This document shows positions 16,493 to 24,315 of a DNA stretch of 64,000 bases, in pieces; position 1 is the first letter of the stretch; the number at the start of each line of letters is the position of its first letter. The notes under the pieces were generated by a model. That model saw only the letters and a program-made list of their open reading frames with translations, searched no databases and was not told the origin of the DNA. Source of the stretch: an uncultured Candidatus Saccharibacteria bacterium. GTDB taxonomy: Bacteria; Patescibacteriota; Saccharimonadia; Saccharimonadales; Saccharimonadaceae. The position numbers and the translations under genes were made by a program. Where the stretch lies: contig CALHWE010000017.1 of NCBI GenBank assembly GCA_938036785.1, positions 22,541-86,540 of the forward strand, given 5' to 3'.

Positions 16493-17989
16493 ATGACCAA
16501 ACAACACGCCTACATCACCACTGCTATTCCTTATGTCAACGGTAAGCCGCATATTGGCAATGCGCTCGACTATCTCCTAGCCGATATCTGGGCGCGCTAT
16601 CAGAAGCAAAATGGCCACGAGGTACGCTTCCAGGTTGGCACGGATGAGCATGGTAATAAAATCGCTGCCAAGGCTCAGGCGAATGGGCTCGACCCACAGG
16701 GCTATGTGGACAGCATGTATGGCAACTTCAAAGTCTTGATGGAGGCAGTTGGCGCAGAATACACTGACTTTATCCGCACGACTGACCCACACCACGTCGC
16801 AGCAGTGCAGTATATCTGGCAGCGGCTTGCTCAGGCGGGGCTGATCTACAAGCACACCTATGAGGGCTGGTACTGCGTGGGGCATGAGGCATTCTTTACC
16901 GACAAGGAAGTCCACGAGACGAATGGTATATGTCCTGATCACCAAACGCCGTATGAGCGCGTCTCAGAGGAGAACTACTACCTCAAGGCGAGTGCCTTTA
17001 CCGAGCAGATTCGCCAAGCCATTACTGAAGGCCGGATGAAAATCGTGCCTGAGTTCCGCAAAAATGAGTTCCTCGAGCTTATTAAAAATGGCGTCCAAGA
17101 TGTCTCAATTAGCCGTCCGCGCAAGACACTCAGCTGGGGTGTGCCAGTGCCAGGCGACGACAGCCAGGTGATGTACGTCTGGCTCGATGCCTTAGCCAAC
17201 TACATTACGGTGCTGGGCTATCCGGATAGGGCTGAGTGGCAGGCGTATTGGCCAGCCGATGTGCAAGTCATTGGCAAGGATATCTTGCGCTTCCACGCAG
17301 GGATTTGGCCAGCTATGTTGCTCGGGCTCGACCTTCCACTACCTAAGACACTACTCGTTCACGGCTTCGTTCACGTTGGAGGTAGTAAGATGAGCAAAAC
17401 AGTCGGCAATGTGGTCGACCCAATGGAAATTATCCAGAGCTACGGGGCCGATGCCTTCCGCTACTTCTTTGCCCGCCATATTCCTACCCAAGACGATGGA
17501 GATTTCACCTGGGAGAAATTTGAGAAAGCGTACAACGGCGAGCTCGGTAATGACCTCGGCAACCTTGTGCAGCGGGTGGCGGCCATGCTGACGCGCTACC
17601 AAGCAGGAGTGATTGGCGATGCGCCGCAAGCCGAGCACGATATGACCATCTACCGCGACATGATGCAGCGACTGGAGTTCGACAAAGCACTCGATGAAGT
17701 ATGGAGCTCTGTCCGCAGCCTCAACCAATACCTCGAGCGGGTCAAGCCATGGGAGATCGCTAAGCGCCGCGCCACCGACCACGACGCTGAGTCGCACCTG
17801 AGCGAAGTCTTAGCCTATGCGGCCAGTACTTTGCTGCAGATTGCCGATGAGCTTGTGCCATTCATGCCTGCCACCGCTCAGGCTATCCACACTATCTTTG
17901 GTACTGGCGTCGTGCCGGCTGACGTCCCACCGCTGTTCCCGAAGCGCTATATTCACACTCCCGACCCACGAGCTCACGCCGCCTCATAA
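16493..17989 (+). CDS. metG: Methionyl-tRNA synthetase
   Basis: Class I aminoacyl-tRNA synthetase that charges tRNA(Met). The HIGH-type motif reads KPHIGNALDY near residue 22, and the KMSKS loop reads GGSKMSKTVGN near residue 300. VWLDALANYI and WPADVQVIGKDILRFH are typical MetG blocks. At 498 aa it is the short form without the C-terminal tRNA-binding (Arc1p-like) extension. The insert region shows CVGHEAFFTD and CPDHQTPYE, i.e. two rather than four cysteines, consistent with a zinc-poor MetG. The tatD gene follows after 16 nt, an arrangement common in bacteria. Confidence 0.95.
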   Translation: MTKQHAYITTAIPYVNGKPHIGNALDYLLADIWARYQKQNGHEVRFQVGTDEHGNKIAAKAQANGLDPQGYVDSMYGNFKVLMEAVGAEYTDFIRTTDPHHVAAVQYIWQRLAQAGLIYKHTYEGWYCVGHEAFFTDKEVHETNGICPDHQTPYERVSEENYYLKASAFTEQIRQAITEGRMKIVPEFRKNEFLELIKNGVQDVSISRPRKTLSWGVPVPGDDSQVMYVWLDALANYITVLGYPDRAEWQAYWPADVQVIGKDILRFHAGIWPAMLLGLDLPLPKTLLVHGFVHVGGSKMSKTVGNVVDPMEIIQSYGADAFRYFFARHIPTQDDGDFTWEKFEKAYNGELGNDLGNLVQRVAAMLTRYQAGVIGDAPQAEHDMTIYRDMMQRLEFDKALDEVWSSVRSLNQYLERVKPWEIAKRRATDHDAESHLSEVLAYAASTLLQIADELVPFMPATAQAIHTIFGTGVVPADVPPLFPKRYIHTPDPRAHAAS

Positions 17990-18005
17990 ACAAAGGAGTA
18001 TAGCT

Positions 18006-18854
18006 ATGACAAGTGATACGACACATACTCACAGTAGTACGCCACCCATGCCGCGTCTCATCGACTCGCACTGCCACCTACACGATAGCGAGTTCTACGA
18101 CGATGCAGCACGCGAGACAGCCTACCAGCAGGCTGTCCAGGCTGGCATTGCCATGATCTGTGTTGGGACGGATGTGCGCAGCTCGCGTCAGGCGGTGCAG
18201 TTTGCCCTGGCGCACGACCACTGTTATGCAGCGGTGGGTATTCATCCCCATGATGCTGAGGCGGCGGGTGAGGCAGACATTGCCGCCATCCGCGAGCTTC
18301 TCGCTGAGAAGCCACTCCGGCAGGGCCGGCCCGTCATTGTCGGGGTAGGGGAGATTGGCCTAGATTATTTTTATGACAATAGCGCCCGCCCAGCGCAGCA
18401 GCAGTGCCTTCAGGCGCAGCTGCAGCTCGCAGCGGAGTTTCAGCTGCCCGTTAGCTTCCACGTGCGCGACGAGAAACAAGCTCACGGCGCAGTATGGCAG
18501 GACTTTTGGCCTATCTACGATGCCCAGCCAGTGCGCGGCGTTTTGCACAGCTTTACCGATACCCAGGCTCAGCTTGAGCACGGCCGTGCTCGCGGCTTAT
18601 ATATTGGCGTCAATGGCATCAGCACCTTCACAAAGGACAGTGCTCAGCAGCAGCTCTACACCGATCTCCCACTCGATGCCATGCTGCTCGAAACCGATGC
18701 CCCCTTCTTGACTCCGGTGCCCTTCCGTGGTAGAATCAACCTACCGGCTTATGTGGAGGAGGTAGCCCGCGACCAAGCAGCCAAGAAGGGCTTGCCTATC
18801 GCGCGCATCGCCACCACCACAACGGCAAATGTACAAAGGTTATTTGATATATGA
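18006..18854 (+). CDS. tatD: TatD family metal-dependent DNase
   Basis: TIM-barrel metallohydrolase (3'-5' exonuclease/DNA repair in studied members). ATG 18006 is chosen for the AAAGGAG 10 nt upstream; the frame is open further back inside metG. Metal ligands are visible: DSHCHLHD at the N-terminus, GEIGLDYF (Glu), FHVRDEKQA (His), HSFT (His), and LETDAPFLTP (Asp). At 282 residues it is full length. Its TGA overlaps the next ATG (ATGA), so the following unknown gene is coupled. Confidence 0.93.
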   Translation: MTSDTTHTHSSTPPMPRLIDSHCHLHDSEFYDDAARETAYQQAVQAGIAMICVGTDVRSSRQAVQFALAHDHCYAAVGIHPHDAEAAGEADIAAIRELLAEKPLRQGRPVIVGVGEIGLDYFYDNSARPAQQQCLQAQLQLAAEFQLPVSFHVRDEKQAHGAVWQDFWPIYDAQPVRGVLHSFTDTQAQLEHGRARGLYIGVNGISTFTKDSAQQQLYTDLPLDAMLLETDAPFLTPVPFRGRINLPAYVEEVARDQAAKKGLPIARIATTTTANVQRLFDI

Positions 18855-19456
18855 GCGGCGAGAGTTTCTTTTCGATAGATCATACACCACCACAACAACA
18901 GCCCACAGATAAGGGCGATGCGACGCAGGAGTCAAAACCCCAAGGCGATGAGAATCGCTCTGGTATTATGTCGTATGAGGATCTCATGGCAGAGCGACGG
19001 GCGAAGCGTGTTGCAGCAGGACTTGCTGATGCTTTGCGTGCATATAATGGCACGACAAAGGATGAAGACAAGGGTAAGACGGTATCCCCAGAAGCAATTT
19101 ATCGTGAGAATATACTCTATGCTGCACGAGTGACGAATCTAGTCTTGAAGATGCGTGAACAAGAACTTGCAATGTATGGCAGCAATGATGCACGCCAACT
19201 TGAGGAGACTAAAGGGACGAATGGTGTTGTCAAGGCTATGGCAACGCGAGCCTTTGTTGGTGGTGAAACTGAACTTGACGATAGTTTCTGGGATGAAAAA
19301 AAGGAACCAGACGACGAATACCCATCTTCGCATGAAGCCCAGGTATACTCGATAAACGGCAATAACTCGCTAGATAGATCGTCACATACAGCAAGACAAG
19401 CGGATACTGCCAATAACGGTAATGGTTATTATTACTCCGGAAGGCGTGCTGCCTAG
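18851..19456 (+). CDS. Hypothetical hydrophilic protein
   Basis: Not recognised. A 201-residue polar protein with a Gln/Pro-rich N-terminus, a central helical region (EDLMAERRAKRVAAGLADALRA and AIYRENILYAARVTNLVLKM) and an acidic then Asn/Tyr/Gly-rich tail. There is no signal or membrane segment. It is coupled to tatD by ATGA and to the next gene by a one-base overlap (stop TAG shares its G with a GTG start). Base composition is somewhat AT-richer than in tatD. Confidence 0.7.
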   Translation: MSGESFFSIDHTPPQQQPTDKGDATQESKPQGDENRSGIMSYEDLMAERRAKRVAAGLADALRAYNGTTKDEDKGKTVSPEAIYRENILYAARVTNLVLKMREQELAMYGSNDARQLEETKGTNGVVKAMATRAFVGGETELDDSFWDEKKEPDDEYPSSHEAQVYSINGNNSLDRSSHTARQADTANNGNGYYYSGRRAA

Positions 19457-19893
19457 TGAAAAAGCCAAGCTCACTCCTTGGCAAGGCCTATGCGCTGCTG
19501 GCGGGCGACACCAGTATTGGTAAGTCGAAGAAGCGCCCCTTTAAGCGCTATACTGAGCGCGAGCTTATCACGCTTGAGAGCGAGATTGGAGCAGAGCTAT
19601 TTGGCCCGGTAGAGAAGGGGCGGCATCGCGAGTTCTTTTGCCTAGACGAAAAAACTTGGATCTGGCACGAAGAGTGGACAGACGAGAAGCGCCATATCCA
19701 GACCAATACCATCCGCTACGAGATTAACGACCAAGGCATCCTCAAAGCACAAGAGGGTGCTCGCTACAGCTACCTGACCGGTGATGAACTACGTAATTTT
19801 GTCATGGCGACGCGCCTCTATTATGAGCGGGTAGCACGCGAGATTTACCACGTTGACCCCAATACTGGCCAGCGTTTCGCCGATCCGGACTAG
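19456..19893 (+). CDS. Hypothetical protein, GTG start
   Basis: Not recognised. 145 residues: a basic N-terminus (KKPSSLLGKAYALL, GKSKKRPFKRY), then an alpha/beta-looking domain with conserved-looking aromatic pairs (REFFCLDEKTWIWHEEWTD, IRYEIND, YSYLTGDEL) and a closing YHVDPNTGQRFADPD. The GTG at 19456 overlaps the preceding TAG by one base. No membrane segments. It is the last gene before the promoter of the cysteine desulfurase operon. Confidence 0.7.
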   Translation: MKKPSSLLGKAYALLAGDTSIGKSKKRPFKRYTERELITLESEIGAELFGPVEKGRHREFFCLDEKTWIWHEEWTDEKRHIQTNTIRYEINDQGILKAQEGARYSYLTGDELRNFVMATRLYYERVAREIYHVDPNTGQRFADPD

Positions 19894-19898
19894 AGTGC

Positions 19899-19904
19899 TA
19901 TACT
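19899..19904 (+). promoter_or_regulatory. -10 box of leaderless promoter for the thiolation operon
   Basis: TGCTATACT ends 7 nt before GTG 19912. Confidence 0.6.
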
Positions 19905-19911
19905 AATTGGA

Positions 19912-21075
19912 GTGAAACCAGAGATGATATATTGCGACCACGCAGCGGCCACGCCGATGGATGACCGTGTTTTGGCAGCGATGCAGCCTTACTTTGCAGA
20001 GCAGTTTTTTAACCCGTCTAGTCCTTATGCGCCGGCAGTAGCGGTGCGGCAGGCCTATCGCCAGGCAAAGCACCGTCTTGCGGTGGCGCTGGGCGGCAAG
20101 CCAGATGAGATTATTATGACGGCTGGTGCAACAGAGTCGATCAACCTCATGTTTGCTGGCGTACACGGCCATGTGGTAACGGCAAATATAGAGCACCATG
20201 CTGTGTTAGCAGCAGCGCACCAGCATGATGTAACAGTGGTGAAAGCGAACCCAAAGGGTGTGGTGATGCCCGAGGTGATTGCCCAGGCGATTCGTCCAGA
20301 GACGGTACTCGTCAGTATTGCTCTGGCTAACAATGAGCTGGGGACGATTCAGCCGTTGCGGGCAATTGCCGCAGTAGTAGCCCGTGAGCGCCAGCGACGA
20401 CTCGAAGCGGGTGAACCAACGCCGCTCTACCTCCACAGTGATGCCTCGCAGGGGGCAGGTCAGCTCGATATTAATGTGGCGCGCCTTGGCGTGGATGCAC
20501 TAACACTTAATGCGGGCAAGATATATGGTCCTAAGCAAGTTGGCCTCTTGTGGCTAGCTAGCCAAGTGCGGCTTGATCCGCTCATCGTTGGTGGCGGGCA
20601 AGAGCGTGGCCTACGCAGTGGGACAGAGAATGTGGCTGGTGCGGTCGGCTTTGCAACGGCACTTGAATGTGCCCAAGCACATCGCAAATCCGAGGCGCAG
20701 CGCCTTGAACGTTTGCGTAATAGCATGCAGCAAACTCTGTGCGAGCATATCCCCACGGCAGTTGTCTCGGGTGATATGAAGCATCGCTTGGCGGGGCATC
20801 TGCACATCTCGTTCCTGGGGGTAGATGCCGAGCGGCTCGTTTTCTTACTTGAGCGCGATGGTGTGCTTGTGGCAACTGGCAGCGCCTGTGCGGCCAATAA
20901 GGGTTTGCGCAGCCATGTCCTCACCGCGATTGGCCTGCCGCCAGAGGTAGCCGACGGAAGTCTACGCATTAGCCTAGGACGGCTCTCGACCGAGGAGAAT
21001 TGCCAGCGCGCGGCGCAGTGTATCATTGCAGCAGTGCAGCACGAACAGCAGCGGATGAAGGGAGCGCGGCGGTGA
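19912..21075 (+). CDS. iscS: Cysteine desulfurase (NifS/IscS-like)
   Basis: PLP enzyme that moves sulfur from cysteine to an active-site Cys persulfide. Seen: N-terminal YCDHAAATPMD; AGATESINL; the PLP-site histidine region (EHHAVLAA); Asp/Gln SDASQGAGQ; the Schiff-base Lys in NAGKIYGPK (about residue 203); and the persulfide Cys in ATGSACAANK (about residue 326). Start GTG 19912 follows a leaderless -10; ATG 19924 is the alternative. It is co-directional and overlapping with an ElyC-like gene and mnmA, so tRNA 2-thiouridylation is the likely sulfur sink. No IscU or other Fe-S scaffold gene is nearby. Confidence 0.92.
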   Translation: MKPEMIYCDHAAATPMDDRVLAAMQPYFAEQFFNPSSPYAPAVAVRQAYRQAKHRLAVALGGKPDEIIMTAGATESINLMFAGVHGHVVTANIEHHAVLAAAHQHDVTVVKANPKGVVMPEVIAQAIRPETVLVSIALANNELGTIQPLRAIAAVVARERQRRLEAGEPTPLYLHSDASQGAGQLDINVARLGVDALTLNAGKIYGPKQVGLLWLASQVRLDPLIVGGGQERGLRSGTENVAGAVGFATALECAQAHRKSEAQRLERLRNSMQQTLCEHIPTAVVSGDMKHRLAGHLHISFLGVDAERLVFLLERDGVLVATGSACAANKGLRSHVLTAIGLPPEVADGSLRISLGRLSTEENCQRAAQCIIAAVQHEQQRMKGARR

Positions 21076-21677
21076 AGTTATTACGCTGGCTTGCTGGGAT
21101 ATTTATCGCCCTGATGCTTCTCGTTTGGCTTGGTGGGCGCTGGCTGACGCGCGACGACCTTGCCACGTGCCAAGCAGCCCCGAGTAGTGCTGAGCAGTGC
21201 CAGGCTGCTGATGCTATTGTGGCAGTGAGTGGTGGCGATACCCAGGCCCGCACCGCCGAAGCGATTCGCCTCTACCAAAATGGATGGGCACGCTTCATCG
21301 TCTTCTCAGGTGCTGCTGCCGATAAGACCGGCCCCAGCAATGCCGAGGCAATGCGCCGCCAAGCTGTGGCGGCTGGTGTGCCCGATCGTGCCATCCTCAC
21401 CGAGGAACTAAGCGAAACCACCCGCCAAAATGCCAAAAAAACTGGCCAACTCCTTCGCCAAAAGAATATTGACTCGATTATCCTCGTCACCAGTGCCTAC
21501 CACTCGCGCCGCGTTGCACTGGAGTTTGGCCAGTATGTGCCGCATATTGCCATGCGCAGCCACCCTGTCGCTACCGACCGGCAGTGGTCAGACACCTGGT
21601 GGCTCACACCAAGTGGCTGGCAACTGACGATCGAAGAGCTGGTGAAGATTGGCTGGTTTAAGGCGGTGCAACCATGA
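21072..21677 (+). CDS. YdcF/ElyC/SanA-type DUF218 membrane protein
   Basis: One N-terminal membrane helix (LAGIFIALMLLVWLGGRWL) followed by an extracytoplasmic DUF218 Rossmann-like domain. Visible signatures: DAIVAVSGGD, TAEAIRLYQNG, FSGAAADKTGPSNAEAMR, ETTRQNAKKTGQLL and LVTSAYHSRRVALEF. Family members affect envelope integrity and polysaccharide or lipid-carrier metabolism; the exact reaction is not established. The GTG at 21072 overlaps the desulfurase stop (GTGA), and its own TGA overlaps the mnmA ATG. It is an odd partner in a tRNA-thiolation operon and probably there by genome packing. Confidence 0.85.
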   Translation: MKLLRWLAGIFIALMLLVWLGGRWLTRDDLATCQAAPSSAEQCQAADAIVAVSGGDTQARTAEAIRLYQNGWARFIVFSGAAADKTGPSNAEAMRRQAVAAGVPDRAILTEELSETTRQNAKKTGQLLRQKNIDSIILVTSAYHSRRVALEFGQYVPHIAMRSHPVATDRQWSDTWWLTPSGWQLTIEELVKIGWFKAVQP

Positions 21678-22792
21678 CGCAGCGCGTCTTTGTCGGGATG
21701 AGTGGTGGGGTGGATAGTAGCCTCACCGCAGCGCTGCTGGTTGAGCAGGGCTACGACGTGACCGGCGTGTATATGAAAAACTGGAGCCAAGACCTACCCG
21801 GCATGCAGTGCCCCTGGGCGGAAGACTTGGCCGATGCTAAGCGGGTCGCGGTGCAGCTGGGTATCGACTTTATCGTTTTTGATTTTGAGCACGACTACAA
21901 GCACAAGGTGGTAGACTACATGCTAGCTGAGTACCAAGCTGGGCGCACGCCTAACCCCGATATTATGTGCAATCAAGAGATTAAGTTTCGGCTCTTTCTC
22001 GATACGGCGCGCGAGCGTGGGGCTGATCTCATTGCTACTGGCCATTATGCGCAGACCGGTGGCGCATGTGCAGAGGATGACAGCGCGGCGACCGGTCAGG
22101 AACATTCATTCCAGCCTGATCGCCTCTACCGCGCAACCGATGCAGCGAAAGACCAGACCTACTTCCTCTACCGCGTGACGAGTGATGCACTCCAGCATAC
22201 ACTCTTCCCGCTTGGTGGCTATACCAAGCAGCAGGTGCGGCACATGGCTACTGAGCGTGGTCTCTGGACAGCGCGCAAGCAGGAATCGATGGGAGTGTGC
22301 TTTGTTGGTAATGTCGGCATGCGAGACTTCCTAAGTCAGTATGTATCCACTCGCCCGGGCGATATTATCGACAAGCAAACAGGGGCAGTGTTAGGCCAGC
22401 ACGATGGTGCGATCTTTTACACCCTGGGTCAGCGCCATGGGCTGGATGTCGGCGGCGGCTTGCCCTATTACGTCGTCGGTAAGGACATGGCAGCGAATGT
22501 GGTATACGTGAGCCGTAATATGAATGATGAAGCAATGTGGCGTCATGATGTGTTGGTGGGTGATTTGCACTGGATTCATGGTGCACCAGCGGCGAGCGAC
22601 CAGCTGACCGTCCGCCTGCGCCATCGTGGCCAGCTGAGGCCATGCACGTTGCAGTATGATTCAGATCAGGCTCAAGCCACGCTCCACCTCAGTGACCCTG
22701 AGCGGGCCGTGGCAGCCGGCCAATCAGCCGTGATCTACCGCGGGGCAGAGTGTCTCGGCGGAGGGATTGTCGTCGATTCCATGGCTTTATAG
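21674..22792 (+). CDS. mnmA: tRNA-specific 2-thiouridylase
   Basis: It thiolates U34 of tRNA(Lys), tRNA(Glu) and tRNA(Gln), taking sulfur relayed from a cysteine desulfurase. The PP-loop GMSGGVDSS is at residues ~8-16, and the conserved NPDIMCNQEIKF gives the catalytic Cys at about residue 99. The second catalytic Cys is in ESMGVCFVGN at about residue 209, and ATGHYA and KDQTYFLYR are also present. The C-terminal beta-barrel is complete. Family length is about 360-370, as here (372). The start ATG overlaps the previous stop. An unusual insert (CAEDDSAATGQEHSFQ) lies between the ATGHYA block and the DRLYRATD segment. Confidence 0.95.
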   Translation: MTQRVFVGMSGGVDSSLTAALLVEQGYDVTGVYMKNWSQDLPGMQCPWAEDLADAKRVAVQLGIDFIVFDFEHDYKHKVVDYMLAEYQAGRTPNPDIMCNQEIKFRLFLDTARERGADLIATGHYAQTGGACAEDDSAATGQEHSFQPDRLYRATDAAKDQTYFLYRVTSDALQHTLFPLGGYTKQQVRHMATERGLWTARKQESMGVCFVGNVGMRDFLSQYVSTRPGDIIDKQTGAVLGQHDGAIFYTLGQRHGLDVGGGLPYYVVGKDMAANVVYVSRNMNDEAMWRHDVLVGDLHWIHGAPAASDQLTVRLRHRGQLRPCTLQYDSDQAQATLHLSDPERAVAAGQSAVIYRGAECLGGGIVVDSMAL

Positions 22793-22906
22793 CTGCTTTA
22801 TTACCTCAATAATGAGCGAAAACAGAGAGGCTATTCTGCAAGGCATGTATTCTCCCTTTAAGTATCAGGAAATATGTCGTCGCACGACCATTCAGAAGTA
22901 ACTCTG

Positions 22907-22936
22907 TTGACAACCCAAACGGCAGTTTCGTATACT
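22907..22936 (+). promoter_or_regulatory. Consensus sigma-70-type promoter for the surface protein
   Basis: TTGACA (22907-22912), 18-nt spacer, TATACT (22931-22936). Transcription should start near 22943, giving a ~26-nt leader with the purine-rich AGGGGG site before ATG 22969. It is one of the few full -35/-10 promoters in the window. Confidence 0.75.
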
Positions 22937-22968
22937 GACACTTATAGACAACCATAAGGGGGATTATT

Positions 22969-24081
22969 ATGAGGGTAAAACACACTCACTCTCGGATGAG
23001 AGTTATTGCTGCGACGGCAGTCGTCGTTGGTGGGATTGGGCTTGTGGGGCCGCAGCTTGTGGCGCATCAGGCGTATGCTGATGCTGACACTACCGCACCA
23101 GTCTTTACGCCAGCCAAGCCAGAGAAGCTCGTGGCGCGAGCAGGCCGCTCGATTGCCGATGCTGTGCGTACTGTGGCAGTGAATGATGGGGCAGACGGAA
23201 CAGGTGTTAATAGCGATGGCGTGGTTATCGACGCAAAAAACCTTGACCTTGCAAACCCAAAACCAGGCACATATACAATCACTTACCGTGCGGTCGATAA
23301 TGCTAATAATAAAGCAGAGGTGACACGCGAGGTAGAGGTCACAACTACTGAAAAGCTCGAAGCGAAGCTAGCTGAGCCGATGGTGCTGGATGGCTACAGC
23401 CCACACACCAGGGCGGAGGCAATATCCAAACAGGTTATTGCCCGTGCCGTGGTGGCTGATGAGACATCTCCTCAGGCTGTGATCGACAAAGCATTGCAAG
23501 AGCTTCAGCAAGCAATCGATGACCTCCGCGTCGACCACACCGACTACGACAAAGCCAAGCAAGAACTTGCTGCTGCGCCAGCCTATGTTGCAGCAGACAA
23601 AGACGTTGCGGCAGCAGCGACAGAGGCAGATCGCCTCGCAAATCTCAAAGCAACCACAACGCCAGAACTTGCCAAAGCAACGAAGGCGCTCACCACTGCT
23701 ATAGCCACAGCCATCCAGGAGGATCAAGCACGCCAAAAGACAGCCACGCAAGCCGTTGATGCACTCGAAGCTAAGCCGGATCTTGCATTGCTTGCAACAA
23801 CCCAAGCAGTAGTCGATACTGTCAAAGATAATGCAGTCAAGGCGGCACTGCAGCGGCGGGTTGATGCAATCCGCACTGCGCTGCGACCACAACAACCACC
23901 GCAAGCTGTCGCCGCACCAAAGACGGTAGCCCACACGCCCGAGCAGGCGCATCCTATAGCAGCTGCGCTTGCCGACACTGGTGCCAACCTCTGGCTCCTC
24001 GGCGGGGCAGGGACTGCTCTCATTGGTGGGGCAATTGGCCTGTGGCGTCATCGCAACAAGCTTTTCAAACGTGAGAAATAA
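22969..24081 (+). CDS. LAxTG-anchored surface protein with Ig-like and helical repeats
   Basis: Predicted cell-wall-anchored protein. It has a basic N-terminus and signal peptide (VIAATAVVVGGIGLVG, cleavage near AYADA). A DUF5011/bacterial Ig-like domain follows (residues ~35-125, with KPGTYTITYRAVDNANNKAEVTREVEV). Next come Ala/Lys/Asp-rich helical modules of FIVAR style (ELQQAIDDLRVDHTDYDKAKQEL, ATKALTTAIATAI). A Pro/Gln spacer leads to the sorting signal: LADTG at residues 334-338, a hydrophobic helix (LWLLGGAGTALIGGAIGLW) and RHRNKLFKREK. LAxTG is the class E sortase motif in Actinomycetota. No sortase gene is in the window. A candidate host-contact protein (inference). Confidence 0.82.
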   Translation: MRVKHTHSRMRVIAATAVVVGGIGLVGPQLVAHQAYADADTTAPVFTPAKPEKLVARAGRSIADAVRTVAVNDGADGTGVNSDGVVIDAKNLDLANPKPGTYTITYRAVDNANNKAEVTREVEVTTTEKLEAKLAEPMVLDGYSPHTRAEAISKQVIARAVVADETSPQAVIDKALQELQQAIDDLRVDHTDYDKAKQELAAAPAYVAADKDVAAAATEADRLANLKATTTPELAKATKALTTAIATAIQEDQARQKTATQAVDALEAKPDLALLATTQAVVDTVKDNAVKAALQRRVDAIRTALRPQQPPQAVAAPKTVAHTPEQAHPIAAALADTGANLWLLGGAGTALIGGAIGLWRHRNKLFKREK

Positions 24082-24093
24082 GTACGATCGCGC

Positions 24094-24123
24094 AAAAATC
24101 GGCTCTTGAATGAGTCGATTTTT
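24094..24123 (+). terminator. Rho-independent terminator after the surface protein
   Basis: 12-bp stem aaaaatcggctc / gagtcgattttt (one G-U), 6-nt loop, ending in a T-run. Confidence 0.85.
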
Positions 24124-24302
24124 GTATGTGGGCGTTCGCATTGATGATGTTCTTTTTGTGATGCGAAAAACTTCTCAACGCCATTACGCTATACATGCTC
24201 GGGAATAGTCTAAGAAGTGACTCGGTGTGATGATGAGGTCGCGCCAAAACGTGAGGTAAGCGTGGAATACCACCAAAGATGCACGAGGTAGTGCGTCCGT
24301 GC
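24124..24302. other. Intergenic stretch upstream of alaS
   Basis: I see no gene, no tRNA and no T-box-like structure in this ~180-nt gap. There is a TATACA at about 24191 but nothing convincing after it. The alaS -10 follows at 24303. Confidence 0.6.
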
Positions 24303-24308
24303 TATAAT
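24303..24308 (+). promoter_or_regulatory. -10 box of leaderless promoter for alaS
   Basis: TGCTATAAT ends 7 nt before ATG 24316. Confidence 0.7.
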
Positions 24309-24315
24309 ACCCCCT

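Noticed and set aside
17817..18005. N-terminal extension of TatD inside metG
   Set aside because: The conserved TatD domain starts after ATG 18006, which has AAAGGAG; the extension lacks homology.
24124..24302. T-box or leader peptide before alaS
   Set aside because: No T-box core, no terminator and no Ala-codon run; alaS has its own leaderless promoter.
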